Assembly: GCA_001296005.1 (NCBI GenBank)
Contig: LJHR01000024.1
Location: 1-64,000 of the forward strand
Length of the DNA stretch: 64,000 nucleotides
DNA from: an alpha proteobacterium AAP38
GTDB taxonomy: Bacteria; Pseudomonadota; Alphaproteobacteria; Azospirillales; Azospirillaceae
Direction: 5' to 3'
Numbering within the stretch: the stretch's first letter is position 1; each line of letters opens with the position of its first letter. A model generated the notes under the pieces. The model saw nothing but the letters and a program-made list of their open reading frames with translations. It ran no database searches and was not told where the DNA came from. This document shows, piece after piece, positions 26,698-36,130 of the stretch. The translations under genes were made by a program, and so were the position numbers.

Positions 26698-27264
26698 TTA
26701 ATCCTTAAAGCGTTCCATGTACTCGCCGGTTTCGATGTTCACAACGATCTTGGTGCCAGCCTCGATATGCGGCGGGACCATGACGCGGGCACCATTTTCC
26801 AGAACGGCGGGCTTGTAGGAGGAAGAGGCCGTCTGGCCCTTCACCACCGGGTCAGCCTCGGTGATCGTCAGGACCACGGACTGCGGCAGTTCGACCGACA
26901 GGGGCGCGCCTTCGAAGGACTGCACCACGACTTCCATGCCGTCGGCCAGGAAGATCTTGCCGTCGCCGATGATGTCGCCGGAGATGGTCACCTGTTCGAA
27001 GGTTTCCTTATCCATGAAGGTGAAATTGTCATCTTCAGCGAACAGGAACGTCATCTCGTGATCGTCCAGACGGGCGCGTTCCACGGCTTCGCCGGTGCGG
27101 AAGCGCTCGATATTCTTGTTGCCGGTCTTGACGTCCTTCATTTCCAACTGGATGAAGGCGCCGCCCTTGCCGGGCTGCACAATCTGGGTGCCGGTGATCA
27201 CATAGAGACGGCCGTTATGCTCAAGGATATGACCCTTGCGCATGGTGTTCGCATTGACCTTCAT
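26698..27264 (-). CDS. efp: Elongation factor P
   Basis: A 188-aa, three-domain factor that enters the ribosomal E site and relieves stalling at polyproline. The tip loop of domain I reads Q-P-G-K-G-G-A-F, with Lys33 as the residue that is beta-lysylated when EpmA/EpmB are present. The C-terminal G-E-Y-M-E-R-F-K-D is a typical ending. ATG at 27264 is the conserved M-K-V-N-A-N start. Divergent from lspA across about 240 bp. Confidence 0.97.
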   Translation of the reverse strand: MKVNANTMRKGHILEHNGRLYVITGTQIVQPGKGGAFIQLEMKDVKTGNKNIERFRTGEAVERARLDDHEMTFLFAEDDNFTFMDKETFEQVTISGDIIGDGKIFLADGMEVVVQSFEGAPLSVELPQSVVLTITEADPVVKGQTASSSYKPAVLENGARVMVPPHIEAGTKIVVNIETGEYMERFKD

Positions 27265-27506
27265 GACAGGCTTCTCAAACTTTATAGGAATCGAGCGGCG
27301 CGGAACCTAACAGGTTGCCTCTCAACAGGCAAATGGCCAGTGTCCCCGCCCGCCGCATAGGCAACCGGCGGGCCGTGCAAGGGCCGCAGGGCGGAATTTT
27401 AACACATCCCCCGACCATTTGCCGCCTTTCCGCCGTGTTTAGGGTATAAGGCAGCGGGAAAGATGATGTGCTGCGCGGATGGATGATGGTTGCGGGTGAA
27501 GGGGTG

Positions 27507-28034
27507 ATGAACGCGGCGCTGGTGCGCAAGTTGCGGCTGGTCACGGGCATCGTGGCGTTGGTGGCGCTGGTCCTGGACCAGATCAGCAAACAATGGGTGC
27601 TGACCAGTCTGCTGCCCTGTCTGTCGGGGCCGGCGGGGCCGGAATGCGCCGTCAACTCCCCCTTCATCGAGGTGACGGGCTTCTTCAACATGGTGGTGGC
27701 CTGGAACTTTGGCGTCAGCTTCTCAATGTTCTATAGCCAGCATGATCTGATGCCGTTCGTGCTCAGCCTTTTGGCTATCGGTATTTGTGGCGCGCTGCTC
27801 TGGTGGAACCGCAGCAATGACCGCAAACTGGTGGCGCTGGCCACCGGCATGGTGGTGGGCGGCGCCATCGGCAATGTCATCGACCGGTTCCGGTTTGGGG
27901 CCGTCGCCGATTTCCTTGACTTTCACGTCGCGGGCTGGCACTGGCCGGCATTCAACGTGGCGGATTGCTGCATCGTGGTTGGGGTGGGCCTGTTGTTGAT
28001 CGACGGGCTGTTCTCCGGCGACGAGCGGCGTTAG
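27507..28034 (+). CDS. lspA: Lipoprotein signal peptidase (signal peptidase II)
   Basis: Cleaves prolipoproteins ahead of the acylated cysteine in the inner membrane. The 175-aa protein has four hydrophobic segments and both catalytic aspartates: G-N-V-I-D-R and F-N-V-A-D-C-C-I. The ATG at 27507 has GAAGGGG directly upstream; GTG 27504 and earlier ATGs are alternatives. A DUF3035 lipoprotein, itself a substrate, follows. Confidence 0.94.
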   Translation: MNAALVRKLRLVTGIVALVALVLDQISKQWVLTSLLPCLSGPAGPECAVNSPFIEVTGFFNMVVAWNFGVSFSMFYSQHDLMPFVLSLLAIGICGALLWWNRSNDRKLVALATGMVVGGAIGNVIDRFRFGAVADFLDFHVAGWHWPAFNVADCCIVVGVGLLLIDGLFSGDERR

Positions 28035-28107
28035 AGTGCGAACCGGCAATCGCGCGGGTCGGCCTCTGTTAGACTCTGCTCCTCGTTCAAAGGGTACGGA
28101 TCGGACC

Positions 28108-28611
28108 ATGGTTGTGTTGAAGCAAGTGCGCAAGGCGGCCGTTCCGGCCATCACCGTCCTGATGATGGGCGGCCTGCTGTCGGGCTGTGGCCTGTTTGGC
28201 GGGCATGACGCGCCGGATGAGTTCATGGTCGTGTCGCGCGCCCCGCTGGAGGTGCCGCCCGACTTCTCCCTGCGTCCGCCGCAGCCGGGCAGCCCGCGCC
28301 CGCAGGAAATGGAACGCGACACCCGTTCGCAGTCCAGCGTGTTCGGTGCCAGCGGCGCCGGTTCTGCCGCCCTGGTCGATCCGCGTACCAGCCCGAAGCA
28401 GACCTCGGGCGAGGGTGCGTTGCTGGCCCAGGCCGGTGCCGACGGTGCCAGCCCCGATATCCGCGCCATTGTCGACCGGGAGAATCCGGGCGTGGTGGTC
28501 GGCAGCCCGACCTTCCTGGACAAGCTGATGTTCTGGAAGGATGACCAGAACCCGGAAGTGCTGCCCCCGCCCGGCGGTGCGTTGTCCACGACGCGTGAGA
28601 GTGGCAAGTAA
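28108..28611 (+). CDS. DUF3035-family lipoprotein
   Basis: A 167-aa lipoprotein: signal core then L-L-S-G-C, acylated Cys at about residue 24. The mature part is Pro/Ser/Ala-rich and low in predicted structure, with the family core D-E-F-M-V-V-S-R-A-P-L-E-V-P-P-D-F. The order lspA-DUF3035 is common in alphaproteobacteria. Function unknown. The ATG at 28108 was chosen to give a proper signal peptide. Confidence 0.85.
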   Translation: MVVLKQVRKAAVPAITVLMMGGLLSGCGLFGGHDAPDEFMVVSRAPLEVPPDFSLRPPQPGSPRPQEMERDTRSQSSVFGASGAGSAALVDPRTSPKQTSGEGALLAQAGADGASPDIRAIVDRENPGVVVGSPTFLDKLMFWKDDQNPEVLPPPGGALSTTRESGK

Positions 28612-28639
28612 GTTTGGTTGCCGTCACGGTTGATTGAAC

Positions 28640-28675
28640 CAATGCCCCGCCCAACCGGCGGGGCATTGTGATTTT
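28640..28675 (+). terminator. Intrinsic terminator after the DUF3035 gene
   Basis: A perfect 12-bp stem (28640-28651 with 28657-28668), a 5-base loop, then TGATTTT. Confidence 0.85.
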
Positions 28676-28757
28676 GTGGGTTCAGGCAACCCAAACATGC
28701 CATGGCGCGGCATCGCGCCCGCTTCCCAAGGGGCGCTGTCCGGCCTATGTTCCGGCC

Positions 28758-29561
28758 ATGACCGACGCGAACACCACCCGCCCCGCCGCCGCCACAGGCA
28801 CGCCCCCCAGGCCCCCCGCCGGGGATGAAGGGCGTTTCTTCGGTTATCGGGAAATTGACCCGACCGAAAAGGCATCCCTGGTCCAGGGCGTGTTCGGCAG
28901 TGTGGCCGGCAAATACGATCTGATGAACGATCTGATGTCGATGGGCGTCCACCGGCTGTGGAAGGATGCGTTCGTCGATCTGGTCCGCCCGCGTGATGGC
29001 GAAGCGCTGCTGGACGTGGCCGGTGGTACCGGCGATATCGCCTTTCGCCTGAAGAAGAAGGCGCCCGGCGCCAATGTCACCGTCTGCGACCTGACCGAAT
29101 CGATGGTGCGGGTGGGGCGCGACCGGGGCCTGGATGGCGGCATGCTGTCGGGCATCGACTGGACCGTGGGCAATGCCGAGGATCTGCCGTTCCCGTCGCG
29201 GTCCATGGATGCCTATACGATCGCCTTCGGCCTGCGCAATGTGACCCGCATCGACAAGGCCCTGGCCGAGGCCCGGCGCGTATTGAAGCCGGGCGGGCGT
29301 TTTTACTGTCTGGAATTCAGCCATGTCGTGATCCCCGTCCTGCGGGATATCTATGACGGCTATTCCTTCCACCTGCTGCCGCGCCTGGGCCAGATGGTGG
29401 CGGGCGACAAGGACAGCTATCAGTACCTGGTGGAAAGTATCCGCCGGTTCCCCGAACAGCAGGCGCTTTGCCGCCGGATCGAGGCCGCGGGCTTCACCGG
29501 GGCCAGGGCGCGCAACCTGTCGGGTGGCATTGCCTGCATCCATTCCGGCTGGCGCGTCTGA
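28758..29561 (+). CDS. ubiE: Demethylmenaquinone/ubiquinone C-methyltransferase
   Basis: SAM-dependent C-methylation in ubiquinone synthesis. The 267-aa protein has the UbiE signature Y-D-L-M-N-D-L-M-S-M-G-V-H-R, motif I L-L-D-V-A-G-G-T-G-D-I-A, and N-A-E-D-L-P-F with R-V-L-K-P-G-G-R-F. A Pro/Ala-rich N-terminal extension of about 20 residues follows the ATG at 28758. ubiB starts 2 bp after its stop. Confidence 0.95.
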   Translation: MTDANTTRPAAATGTPPRPPAGDEGRFFGYREIDPTEKASLVQGVFGSVAGKYDLMNDLMSMGVHRLWKDAFVDLVRPRDGEALLDVAGGTGDIAFRLKKKAPGANVTVCDLTESMVRVGRDRGLDGGMLSGIDWTVGNAEDLPFPSRSMDAYTIAFGLRNVTRIDKALAEARRVLKPGGRFYCLEFSHVVIPVLRDIYDGYSFHLLPRLGQMVAGDKDSYQYLVESIRRFPEQQALCRRIEAAGFTGARARNLSGGIACIHSGWRV

Positions 29562-29563
29562 GG

Positions 29564-31111
29564 ATGCTGCGCGCCATCCGCAATCTGGGCCGCATGGTCA
29601 GCATCGGTCGCACGCTGGGCCGCCATGGCGCCCTGCCGGTCGATCTGTTCCGCGACAGTGCCCCGTTCCTGGCCTTCATCCTGTCGCTGGGCAACCGCAA
29701 CAAGGCGCCGGGGCGGCCCGGTCAGCGGCTGGCGGCGGCGTTGCAGGCGCTGGGCCCCAGCTTCATCAAGCTGGGTCAGGTCCTGTCCATCCGCGCCGAT
29801 CTGGTGGGCGAGGAGGTGGCCAACGATCTGGCCGAACTGCGTGACAGGCTGCCGCCCTTTCCCGCCGACGATGCCCGCGCCATCATCGAGGCGGAACTGG
29901 AGCGGCCCATATCGGAACTGTATGCCCGGTTCGATGATCAGGCCGTGGCGGCGGCCAGCATCGCGCAGGTGCATTTCGCCGAGACGCCTGACGGGCGGCT
30001 GGTGGCCGTCAAGGTCCTGCGCCCCGGCATTGAGCGGGCGTTCCAACAGGATATCGACCTGCTGCTCTGGCTGGCCGATTGGGCTGTGCGGGTGCAGCCA
30101 AAACTGAAGCGGTTGAAACCCGTGGCGGTGGTGGAGACATTCGCCCGCACGGTTGCCCTGGAAATGGACCTGCGGATGGAGGCGGCGGCGGCCTCAGAGC
30201 TGGCCGGCAATTTCACGGGCGACGCCACATTTGGCGTACCTACCATCGATTGGGACCGCACGGCCAAACGCGTGATGACGCAGGAACGCATCATCGGCTT
30301 TTCCATCGACAAGGTGGAGGAGATTCGCGCCGCCGGTTTGCAGACGGACGAGCTGCTGGCCCATGCGGCGGATGCGTTTTTCAATCAGGTGTTCCGCGAC
30401 GGCTTTTTCCATGCCGACATGCATCCCGGCAATATGTTCGTGACGCCGCAGGGGCGGCTGGTCGCCGTCGATTTCGGCATCATGGGCCGCATCGACCGGC
30501 AGACGCGCCTGTACCTTGCCGACATGCTGATCGGGTTTTTGAACCGCGATTATGATCTGGTCGCCAAGGTGCATTTCGATGCCGGCTTCGTGCCCGCGAC
30601 CCAGGATCAGGAACTGTTCAAGCAGGCTGTGCGGTCCATCGGGGAGCCGCTGCATGGAAGGCCTTTGTCCGACATTTCCGTGGGCCGGCTGCTGGCCCAG
30701 CTTTTCGCGGTGACCGAGAAGTTCCAGATGGAGACGCAGCCGCAATTGCTGCTGCTGCAAAAGAGCATGCTGACGGCGGAGGGGATGGGCCGCGTCCTGA
30801 ACCCGCATGTGAATATGTGGGACCTGTCGCGGCCCCTGATCGAACGCTGGATGATCGAGAACCGGGGGCCGGAGGCGCGCGTCGCCGACCTTCTGTCCAA
30901 TGTCGCGGGCATTGCGCGCCGGTTGCCGACCCTGGTCCGCGACCTGGAACGCACCGCCAATATGCTGGCCGAGGGCGGGGGCCTGCGTCTGCACCCCGAG
31001 TCGGTTCTGGCCCTGGCGGCGGTGCGCGAGCGTGAGGGCCGGCGCTGGCGGCGGCTGGGCTGGGCGGCACTACTGCTGGCGGCGGTGGCGCTGGGCGTGG
31101 CGTTGAGCTGA
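29564..31111 (+). CDS. ubiB: UbiB-type atypical kinase/ATPase for ubiquinone synthesis
   Basis: A 515-aa ABC1/ADCK-family protein needed for ubiquinone synthesis, probably by extracting lipid intermediates. The family K-x-G-Q motif reads F-I-K-L-G-Q; the A-rich loop A-A-A-S-I-A-Q-V-H and the metal site D-F-G-I-M-G-R follow, with H-A-D-M-H-P-G-N-M as the catalytic loop. Two hydrophobic C-terminal segments (last about 25 residues) give the membrane anchor. ATG at 29564 directly after ubiE. Confidence 0.95.
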   Translation: MLRAIRNLGRMVSIGRTLGRHGALPVDLFRDSAPFLAFILSLGNRNKAPGRPGQRLAAALQALGPSFIKLGQVLSIRADLVGEEVANDLAELRDRLPPFPADDARAIIEAELERPISELYARFDDQAVAAASIAQVHFAETPDGRLVAVKVLRPGIERAFQQDIDLLLWLADWAVRVQPKLKRLKPVAVVETFARTVALEMDLRMEAAAASELAGNFTGDATFGVPTIDWDRTAKRVMTQERIIGFSIDKVEEIRAAGLQTDELLAHAADAFFNQVFRDGFFHADMHPGNMFVTPQGRLVAVDFGIMGRIDRQTRLYLADMLIGFLNRDYDLVAKVHFDAGFVPATQDQELFKQAVRSIGEPLHGRPLSDISVGRLLAQLFAVTEKFQMETQPQLLLLQKSMLTAEGMGRVLNPHVNMWDLSRPLIERWMIENRGPEARVADLLSNVAGIARRLPTLVRDLERTANMLAEGGGLRLHPESVLALAAVREREGRRWRRLGWAALLLAAVALGVALS

Positions 31112-31191
31112 CGCCCGCGACCATCTTACCGTTGCCCTGTCTTTCCCCACGTCCTACCGTCATTCCCAATGGTGACGCATCGGGGGTGTGG

Positions 31192-31713
31192 ATGATGGGG
31201 CTTCCCCCAAACCTGTTCGGACTGGCCGGGTGGAGCGGCAGTGGCAAGACCACGCTGATGGCGCGGTTGATCCCGGCCTTGTCGGCGCGGGGCCTGACGG
31301 TGGCCACCATCAAACATGCCCATCACGCGTTCGATATCGACCAGCCGGGTAAGGACAGTTATGTCCACCGCATGGCGGGCGCGCAGGAGGTGCTGGTGGC
31401 GTCGGCCAACCGTTGGGCCCTGATGCACGAAAACCGGGATGGGCCGGCACCGACCCTGGGCGAACTGGTCGCCAAACTGTCGCCTGCCGATGTCATTCTG
31501 GTGGAAGGGTTCAAGCGCGACGCGCACCCCAAGCTGGAGGTGCATCGCCCGTCCAATGGCAAGCCGCCGCTTTGGCCCGATGATCCGCGCATCGTGGCGG
31601 TGGCCAGCGATGAGACCCTGCCCGACTGCCCCTTGCCCGTGCTGGATTTGGGGGATGTGGAGGCGGTGGCCGACCTGATCCTGCGCACCATCGGGGTGGG
31701 GCATGGCGGGTAA
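31192..31713 (+). CDS. mobB: Molybdopterin-guanine dinucleotide biosynthesis protein MobB
   Basis: A 173-aa GTP-binding partner of MobA in making the bis-MGD cofactor. The P-loop is G-W-S-G-S-G-K-T-T-L near the N-terminus; K-H-A-H-H-x-F-D-I-D and V-E-G-F-K follow, both family motifs. The ATG at 31192 follows GGGGGTG. moeA overlaps its end by 11 bp. No mobA is in the window. Confidence 0.93.
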   Translation: MMGLPPNLFGLAGWSGSGKTTLMARLIPALSARGLTVATIKHAHHAFDIDQPGKDSYVHRMAGAQEVLVASANRWALMHENRDGPAPTLGELVAKLSPADVILVEGFKRDAHPKLEVHRPSNGKPPLWPDDPRIVAVASDETLPDCPLPVLDLGDVEAVADLILRTIGVGHGG

Positions 31714-32929
31714 GGATTGCTTTGATACCGGATCAAGGGTGCTGACCGTCGCCCAGGCTCTGGATCTTATCGCGTCGCGGTTCACGGCTGTTTCGGAACC
31801 GGAACAGGTGCCGTTAGGGCGGGCGCTGGGGCGGGTGCTGGCGGCGGATATTATCAGTGTGCTTGACCTGCCGCCCTTTGATAATGCCGCCATGGATGGC
31901 TATGCGGTGCGGGCCACCGATCTGGGCCGCCGGCTGCCGGTGGCGGGTACGCTTTATGCCGGGTCGGCCCCGGTGGCGGCACCGAAGCCGGGGGCAGCCC
32001 TACGTATCTTCACCGGTGCCGTGATGCCCGATGGGCTGGATACGGTCGTCATGCAGGAAGAGGTGCGGGTGGAGGGCGATTTTGTCCACCTGCCCGCCGG
32101 CCTTTCCCCTGGCCTCAATGTGCGGCGGCGGGGGGAGGATGTGGCAGTGGGGCAGGTGGCCTTGCCCACCGGGCGGCGGTTGCGCGCGGTCGATATCGGG
32201 CTGGCGGCGGCGCTGGGGCAGGATTTTCTGACCATACGCCGGCCCCTGCGTGTGGCGCTGTTTTCAACGGGGGATGAGGTGACGGCACCGGGCCGTGCGC
32301 TGGCCCCTGGTGGGATTTATGACGCCAACCGGCCCTTGCTGTCGGCGCTGCTTTCGCAGATGGGCTGCGCCGTTACCGACTTGGGTATCCTGGCCGATGA
32401 TGAGGGGGTGATCCGGGCGGCATTGGCGGCGGCGGCAGCGGATCATGATCTGATCCTCACCTCCGGCGGGGTGTCGGCGGGGGATGCCGATCATGTGAAG
32501 GCGGCGGTGAGGACGCTGGGCGGGCTGGACCTGTGGAAGCTGGCCCTGAAACCCGGCAAGCCGCTTGCGCTGGGCCATGTCGGGGCGGCGGCCTTTGCTG
32601 GGCTGCCCGGCAATCCCGTGGCCATGCTGGTCAGTTTTCTGGTCCTGGTTCGGCCCTTGATTGATCGTCTGTCGGGTGCCGTGCCCGCGCCCCTGCCGTT
32701 GCTGACGGCCCCCGCCGGCTTTGCGCATGCCAAGAAGGCGGGCCGGCGGGAATATCTGCGGGTCAGCATCGGGCCGGACGGCGTGGCCCATGCCGATCCG
32801 ACGGAAGGGGCCGCCATGCTGGGCCACCTGACCCGCGCGGATGCGCTGGCGGAGTTGGGGGAAGAGGTGACGGCGGTGCGTCCGGGGGACCCGGTGCGGG
32901 TGCTGCCGTTGGGGATGCTGGGGACTTGA
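31703..32929 (+). CDS. moeA: Molybdopterin molybdenumtransferase MoeA
   Basis: Inserts molybdate into adenylylated molybdopterin. The 408-aa protein has the MoeA start of the body P-F-D-N-A-A-M-D-G-Y-A, the domain III signature F-S-T-G-D-E-V, T-S-G-G-V-S-A-G-D, and L-P-G-N-P-V-A. The start overlaps mobB by 11 bp, so the two are coupled. The substrate is imported by modABC further up the window. Confidence 0.95.
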   Translation: MAGKDCFDTGSRVLTVAQALDLIASRFTAVSEPEQVPLGRALGRVLAADIISVLDLPPFDNAAMDGYAVRATDLGRRLPVAGTLYAGSAPVAAPKPGAALRIFTGAVMPDGLDTVVMQEEVRVEGDFVHLPAGLSPGLNVRRRGEDVAVGQVALPTGRRLRAVDIGLAAALGQDFLTIRRPLRVALFSTGDEVTAPGRALAPGGIYDANRPLLSALLSQMGCAVTDLGILADDEGVIRAALAAAAADHDLILTSGGVSAGDADHVKAAVRTLGGLDLWKLALKPGKPLALGHVGAAAFAGLPGNPVAMLVSFLVLVRPLIDRLSGAVPAPLPLLTAPAGFAHAKKAGRREYLRVSIGPDGVAHADPTEGAAMLGHLTRADALAELGEEVTAVRPGDPVRVLPLGMLGT

Positions 32930-32934
32930 TTATC

Positions 32935-32967
32935 TATCCGTAAGCGGATATATTCCGATATCCGCTT
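32935..32967. promoter_or_regulatory. Operator-like inverted repeats upstream of yjhX
   Basis: TATCCG (32935-32940), CGGATA (32945-32950) and TATCCG (32959-32964 in the larger arm) form overlapping dyads. The longer one has perfect 10-bp arms, AAGCGGATAT (32942-32951) and ATATCCGCTT (32958-32967). It stands in the 195-bp gap after moeA, just before an AGGAG RBS and a tiny open frame. The bound regulator is unknown. Confidence 0.5.
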
Positions 32968-32981
32968 CAATAGGAGCTTTG

Positions 32982-33008
32982 ATGTTCGGGATTGTTGTCA
33001 TCCGCTGA
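32982..33008 (+). CDS. Possible 8-residue leader peptide or gene remnant
   Basis: An ATG six bases after a clean AGGAG (32972-32976) opens M-F-G-I-V-V-I-R and stops at once. The RBS and the dyad just upstream suggest real initiation, either of a leader peptide or of a gene whose remainder has been lost. The following 116 bp to yjhX hold nothing I recognise. Confidence 0.25.
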   Translation: MFGIVVIR

Positions 33009-33124
33009 CCCGCCGCTGTTGGCCGGTCAGTTTTCGCGTAAGTCCATGCCCTGCCCCGCGGTTTGCCGGTGGTCGCGCATGGCTGCGTCAGCCCCTATGC
33101 TGAACGGACGACGACATCCCCATC

Positions 33125-33388
33125 ATGAATATCTCAAAGCCGGAGCAGCGGACGCTGCACGCGCTGGCCCAGGGTGGCCGCATCAACCTGATCCGTAATG
33201 AGGCCGATTATCGCGATGTGAAGGCCGTGGAATGCCTGACGCGCGATGGCTGGCTGCTGGTGGATTGCACCCTGCCGGTGTTCCGCAAGCTCAAGTCCCG
33301 CCGCCTGATCGCATCGCGCGATGGCGGGCCATACCGCATTACCCGCGACGGTCTGGCGGCGCTCAGGTCGCAGCTGGATAACCGCTGA
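33125..33388 (+). CDS. yjhX: YjhX/UPF0386 family protein (TopAI-like)
   Basis: An 87-aa protein that closely follows E. coli Yjh[13 protein letters not shown] near the start, [23 protein letters not shown], and the end Q-L-D-N-R. In E. coli YjhX (TopAI) inhibits topoisomerase I and is neutralised by YjhQ, a GNAT. No GNAT is adjacent here: moeA lies upstream and ETF-QO downstream. So either it is a solitary, non-toxic member, or its partner is elsewhere. Family call is firm, activity is inferred. Confidence 0.85.
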   Translation: MNISKPEQRTLHALAQGGRINLIRNEADYRDVKAVECLTRDGWLLVDCTLPVFRKLKSRRLIASRDGGPYRITRDGLAALRSQLDNR

Positions 33389-33392
33389 AATG

Positions 33393-33430
33393 AAAAGCCC
33401 CGGTGCTGACAACGGCACCGGGGCTTTTTT
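33393..33430. terminator. Bidirectional terminator between yjhX and ETF-QO
   Basis: A 14-bp perfect stem (33393-33406 with 33415-33428), an 8-base loop, AAAA on the left and TTTTTT on the right. Confidence 0.92.
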
Positions 33431-33435
33431 ACCCG

Positions 33436-35103
33436 TCACATATTCGGGTAGTTCGGCCCCCCGCCGCCTTCCGGCACCGTCCAGGTGATGTTCTGGAGCG
33501 GGTCCTTGATGTCGCAGGTTTTACAATGGACGCAGTTCTGCGCGTTGATCACGAAGCGCGGATGCTGGCCATTATCGTCGCGCACCACCTCATACACGCC
33601 GGCGGGGCAGTAGCGCTGGGCCGGTTCGTCGTAATTGGGCAGATTATGCTCAATGGGGATCGACGGGTCCTTCAGCTTCAGGTGGGCCGGCTGGTTTTCC
33701 TCATGATTGGTGTTGGAGATGAACACCGAGGACAGGCGGTCAAAGCTGATCACGCCATCGGGCTTGGGGTACTTGATCTTCTTAGCCATGTTGGCCGGGG
33801 TCAGGCTTTCATGGTCGGCCTTCGTGTGGTGCAGGGTGTAGGGCAGGAATTTGCCCAGGCCCAGATCATGCGCCCACATCTGAATGCCGCCATGGATATT
33901 GCCCAGCAGCAGGCCGGCCTTCAGGCCCGGCTTGACGTTGCGGACCTTGAACAGGTCCTCATGCACCCAGCTGTCCTTCCACGACGCCTCATAGGCGGAC
34001 AGGGTGTCGCCATTGCCGACACCACCCGCCAGCTTGTCGAACGCGGCCTCGGCCGCCAGCATGCCGGTCTTCATGGCATTGTGGGTGCCCTTGATGCGGG
34101 GCACGTTCACGAAGCCGGCGGAGCAGCCGATCAGGGCGCCGCCGGGGAATGTCAGCTTCGGCACCGACTGCAACCCGCCCTCATTGATGGCGCGGGCGCC
34201 ATAGGACAGGCGCTTGCCACCCTCCAGGTACTTGCGCACGAACGGGTGCTGCTTGAAGCGCTGGAATTCCTCAAACGGCGACAGATGCGGGTTGGCGTAA
34301 TCCAGGTTCACCACGAAGCCGATGGAAACCTGGTTATCCTCCAGATGGTACATCCAGGAACCACCAGCCGTGCTGCTGTCCAGCGGCCAGCCCTGGGTGT
34401 GCATGACCAGACCCTGTTGATGCTTTTCGGGGTCGATCTGCCACAATTCCTTGATGCCGATGCCGTATTTCTGCACATCGCAGTCCGACCGCAGGTCGAA
34501 CTTTTCCATCAACTGCTTGGACAGGTTGCCGCGCACACCTTCGGCAAAGAAGGTGTATTTGCCGTGCAGTTCCATGCCGGGGGTGAAGTTATGCGTCGGC
34601 TCCCCATCCTTGCCGATGCCCATGTCGCCCGTGGCGACACCCTTCACGCTGCCATCCTCATGGAACAACACCTCGGCGGCGGCGAAGCCGGGATAGATCT
34701 CCACGCCCAGCTCTTCGGCCTGCCCGGCCAGCCAGCGGCAGAGATTGCCCAGGCTGATGGCGTAGTTGCCGTCATTATGCATCAAGGGCGGCAGCAGGAA
34801 GTTGGGCACGCGGATGCCGCCCTTGTCCGACAGGATATAGAACCGGTCGTCGGTGACGGGCGTGTTCAGCGGCGCGCCCTTTTCCTTCCAGTCGGGGATC
34901 AGCTCGTTGAGCGCGCGCGGGTCGATGACATTGCCCGACAGGATGTGGGCACCCACTTCCGAGCCCTTTTCCAGCACGCAGACGCTGACCTCCTGCCCCT
35001 TTTCCGCCGCCAGCTGTTTCAGCCGGATCGCCGCTGACAGGCCCGACGGGCCTGCGCCAACGATCACGACATCATATTCCATCGATTCGCGTTCCATACC
35101 CAT
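33436..35103 (-). CDS. Electron transfer flavoprotein-ubiquinone oxidoreductase
   Basis: Passes electrons from ETF (fatty-acid and amino-acid oxidation) to ubiquinone. The 555-aa protein has the [13 protein letters not shown] near the N-terminus, the ubiquinone-domain region, and at the C-terminus C-P-A-G-V-Y-E and [12 protein letters not shown], the 4Fe-4S ligands. Start could be ATG 35103, 35097 or 35082; all precede M-E-Y-D-V-V-I-V-G and differ by few residues. No etfAB in the window. Divergent from the UDG gene across 151 bp. Confidence 0.95.
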   Translation of the reverse strand: MGMERESMEYDVVIVGAGPSGLSAAIRLKQLAAEKGQEVSVCVLEKGSEVGAHILSGNVIDPRALNELIPDWKEKGAPLNTPVTDDRFYILSDKGGIRVPNFLLPPLMHNDGNYAISLGNLCRWLAGQAEELGVEIYPGFAAAEVLFHEDGSVKGVATGDMGIGKDGEPTHNFTPGMELHGKYTFFAEGVRGNLSKQLMEKFDLRSDCDVQKYGIGIKELWQIDPEKHQQGLVMHTQGWPLDSSTAGGSWMYHLEDNQVSIGFVVNLDYANPHLSPFEEFQRFKQHPFVRKYLEGGKRLSYGARAINEGGLQSVPKLTFPGGALIGCSAGFVNVPRIKGTHNAMKTGMLAAEAAFDKLAGGVGNGDTLSAYEASWKDSWVHEDLFKVRNVKPGLKAGLLLGNIHGGIQMWAHDLGLGKFLPYTLHHTKADHESLTPANMAKKIKYPKPDGVISFDRLSSVFISNTNHEENQPAHLKLKDPSIPIEHNLPNYDEPAQRYCPAGVYEVVRDDNGQHPRFVINAQNCVHCKTCDIKDPLQNITWTVPEGGGGPNYPNM

Positions 35104-35254
35104 CCCACCGCTTGTTTTCAGCGCGCCTTTCGACCGTTCGTGCCTTTTTTGCAGGCCCGTATAATCCAGTCGCCGCGCCGCTGCCGGCCCGTCCAGCGGG
35201 GCCGATCCTCTACGACGCTGTTAAGACAGCATAGGCCGGTGGTAGGGTCAAACC

Positions 35255-36130
35255 ATGATTGGCGTCGTCGAATCCGTCTCCGCCCTGCGGTTCCTGCTGG
35301 ATTGTGGGGTTGATGAGGTGATCGGGGAGGAGCCGACCGATTGGTCGGCCCTGTCACCGCGTCCGCGCACCCAAAGTGCCGTAGCGTCACCTGCACCCGC
35401 CCGACCGGCACCGGGGGCGGCAGCACCACAACCGGCCCCGCGACAAAATGTGCCGCCACCGGCGCCGACCCGCGCCGCCGACCCCGGCCCGCTGGGCGCT
35501 GCCGAGGCCGGACAGTCGGCGCGCGTGGCCGCGTCTGCCGCCCAGACCCTGGACGCGTTGAAGGAGGCGCTGGCCGCCTTTGACGGCTGTGCCTTGAAGA
35601 AGACGGCCACCAATCTGGTGTTCGGTATGGGCAGCCGGCAGGCGCGCATCATGCTGATCGGTGAGGCGCCGGGGGAGAATGAGGACCGGCAGGGCCTGCC
35701 CTTTGTCGGGCCGGCGGGACAGTTGCTGGACCGCATGCTGGCGGCCATCGGCCTGGACCGGCATGCCGATGATCCGGCCAAGGCCGTCTATATCACCAAC
35801 ATGCTGCCTTGGCGTCCGCCCGGCAATCGCAGCCCGACCGACAGTGAGATTGCCGCCTGCATGCCCTTCATGGTGCGGCATATCGAGTTGATGGCACCCG
35901 ATATCCTGATCTTCGCGGGCGGGATCTCGGCCAAGGCCATGTTGAACCGGACAGAGGGGATCACGCGGCTGCGGGGCCGCTGGTTCGATTATGGCAGTGC
36001 CGGGTTGAAAAAGTCGGTGGCCGCGATGCCGATGCTGCACCCCGCCTATCTGCTGCGCAATCCCGATGCCAAGCGGGAGGCGTGGAAGGATTTGCTGGCG
36101 CTGAAGGTGCGGTTAGACGGGGGCGCGTAG
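35255..36130 (+). CDS. Uracil-DNA glycosylase superfamily protein (family 4-like)
   Basis: Predicted to remove uracil from DNA. The 291-aa protein has a Pro/Ala-rich linker (about residues 35-75) and then the UDG fold: motif G-E-A-P-G-E-N-E-D (active site 1), L-P-W-R-P-P-G-N-R, and H-P-A-Y-L-L-R-N-P (motif 2). Around the cluster region only one Cys (G-C-A-L-K-K) is seen near the N-terminus of the domain and a second further on (A-A-C-M-P-F), so the 4Fe-4S cluster of classical family 4 cannot be confirmed. Its 3' end overlaps the convergent GNAT gene by 18 bp. Confidence 0.85.
   Translation: MIGVVESVSALRFLLDCGVDEVIGEEPTDWSALSPRPRTQSAVASPAPARPAPGAAAPQPAPRQNVPPPAPTRAADPGPLGAAEAGQSARVAASAAQTLDALKEALAAFDGCALKKTATNLVFGMGSRQARIMLIGEAPGENEDRQGLPFVGPAGQLLDRMLAAIGLDRHADDPAKAVYITNMLPWRPPGNRSPTDSEIAACMPFMVRHIELMAPDILIFAGGISAKAMLNRTEGITRLRGRWFDYGSAGLKKSVAAMPMLHPAYLLRNPDAKREAWKDLLALKVRLDGGA

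Noticed and set aside
27723-29543. 606-codon open frame on the minus strand
   Set aside because: Antisense to lspA, the DUF3035 gene and ubiE, and crosses a terminator.
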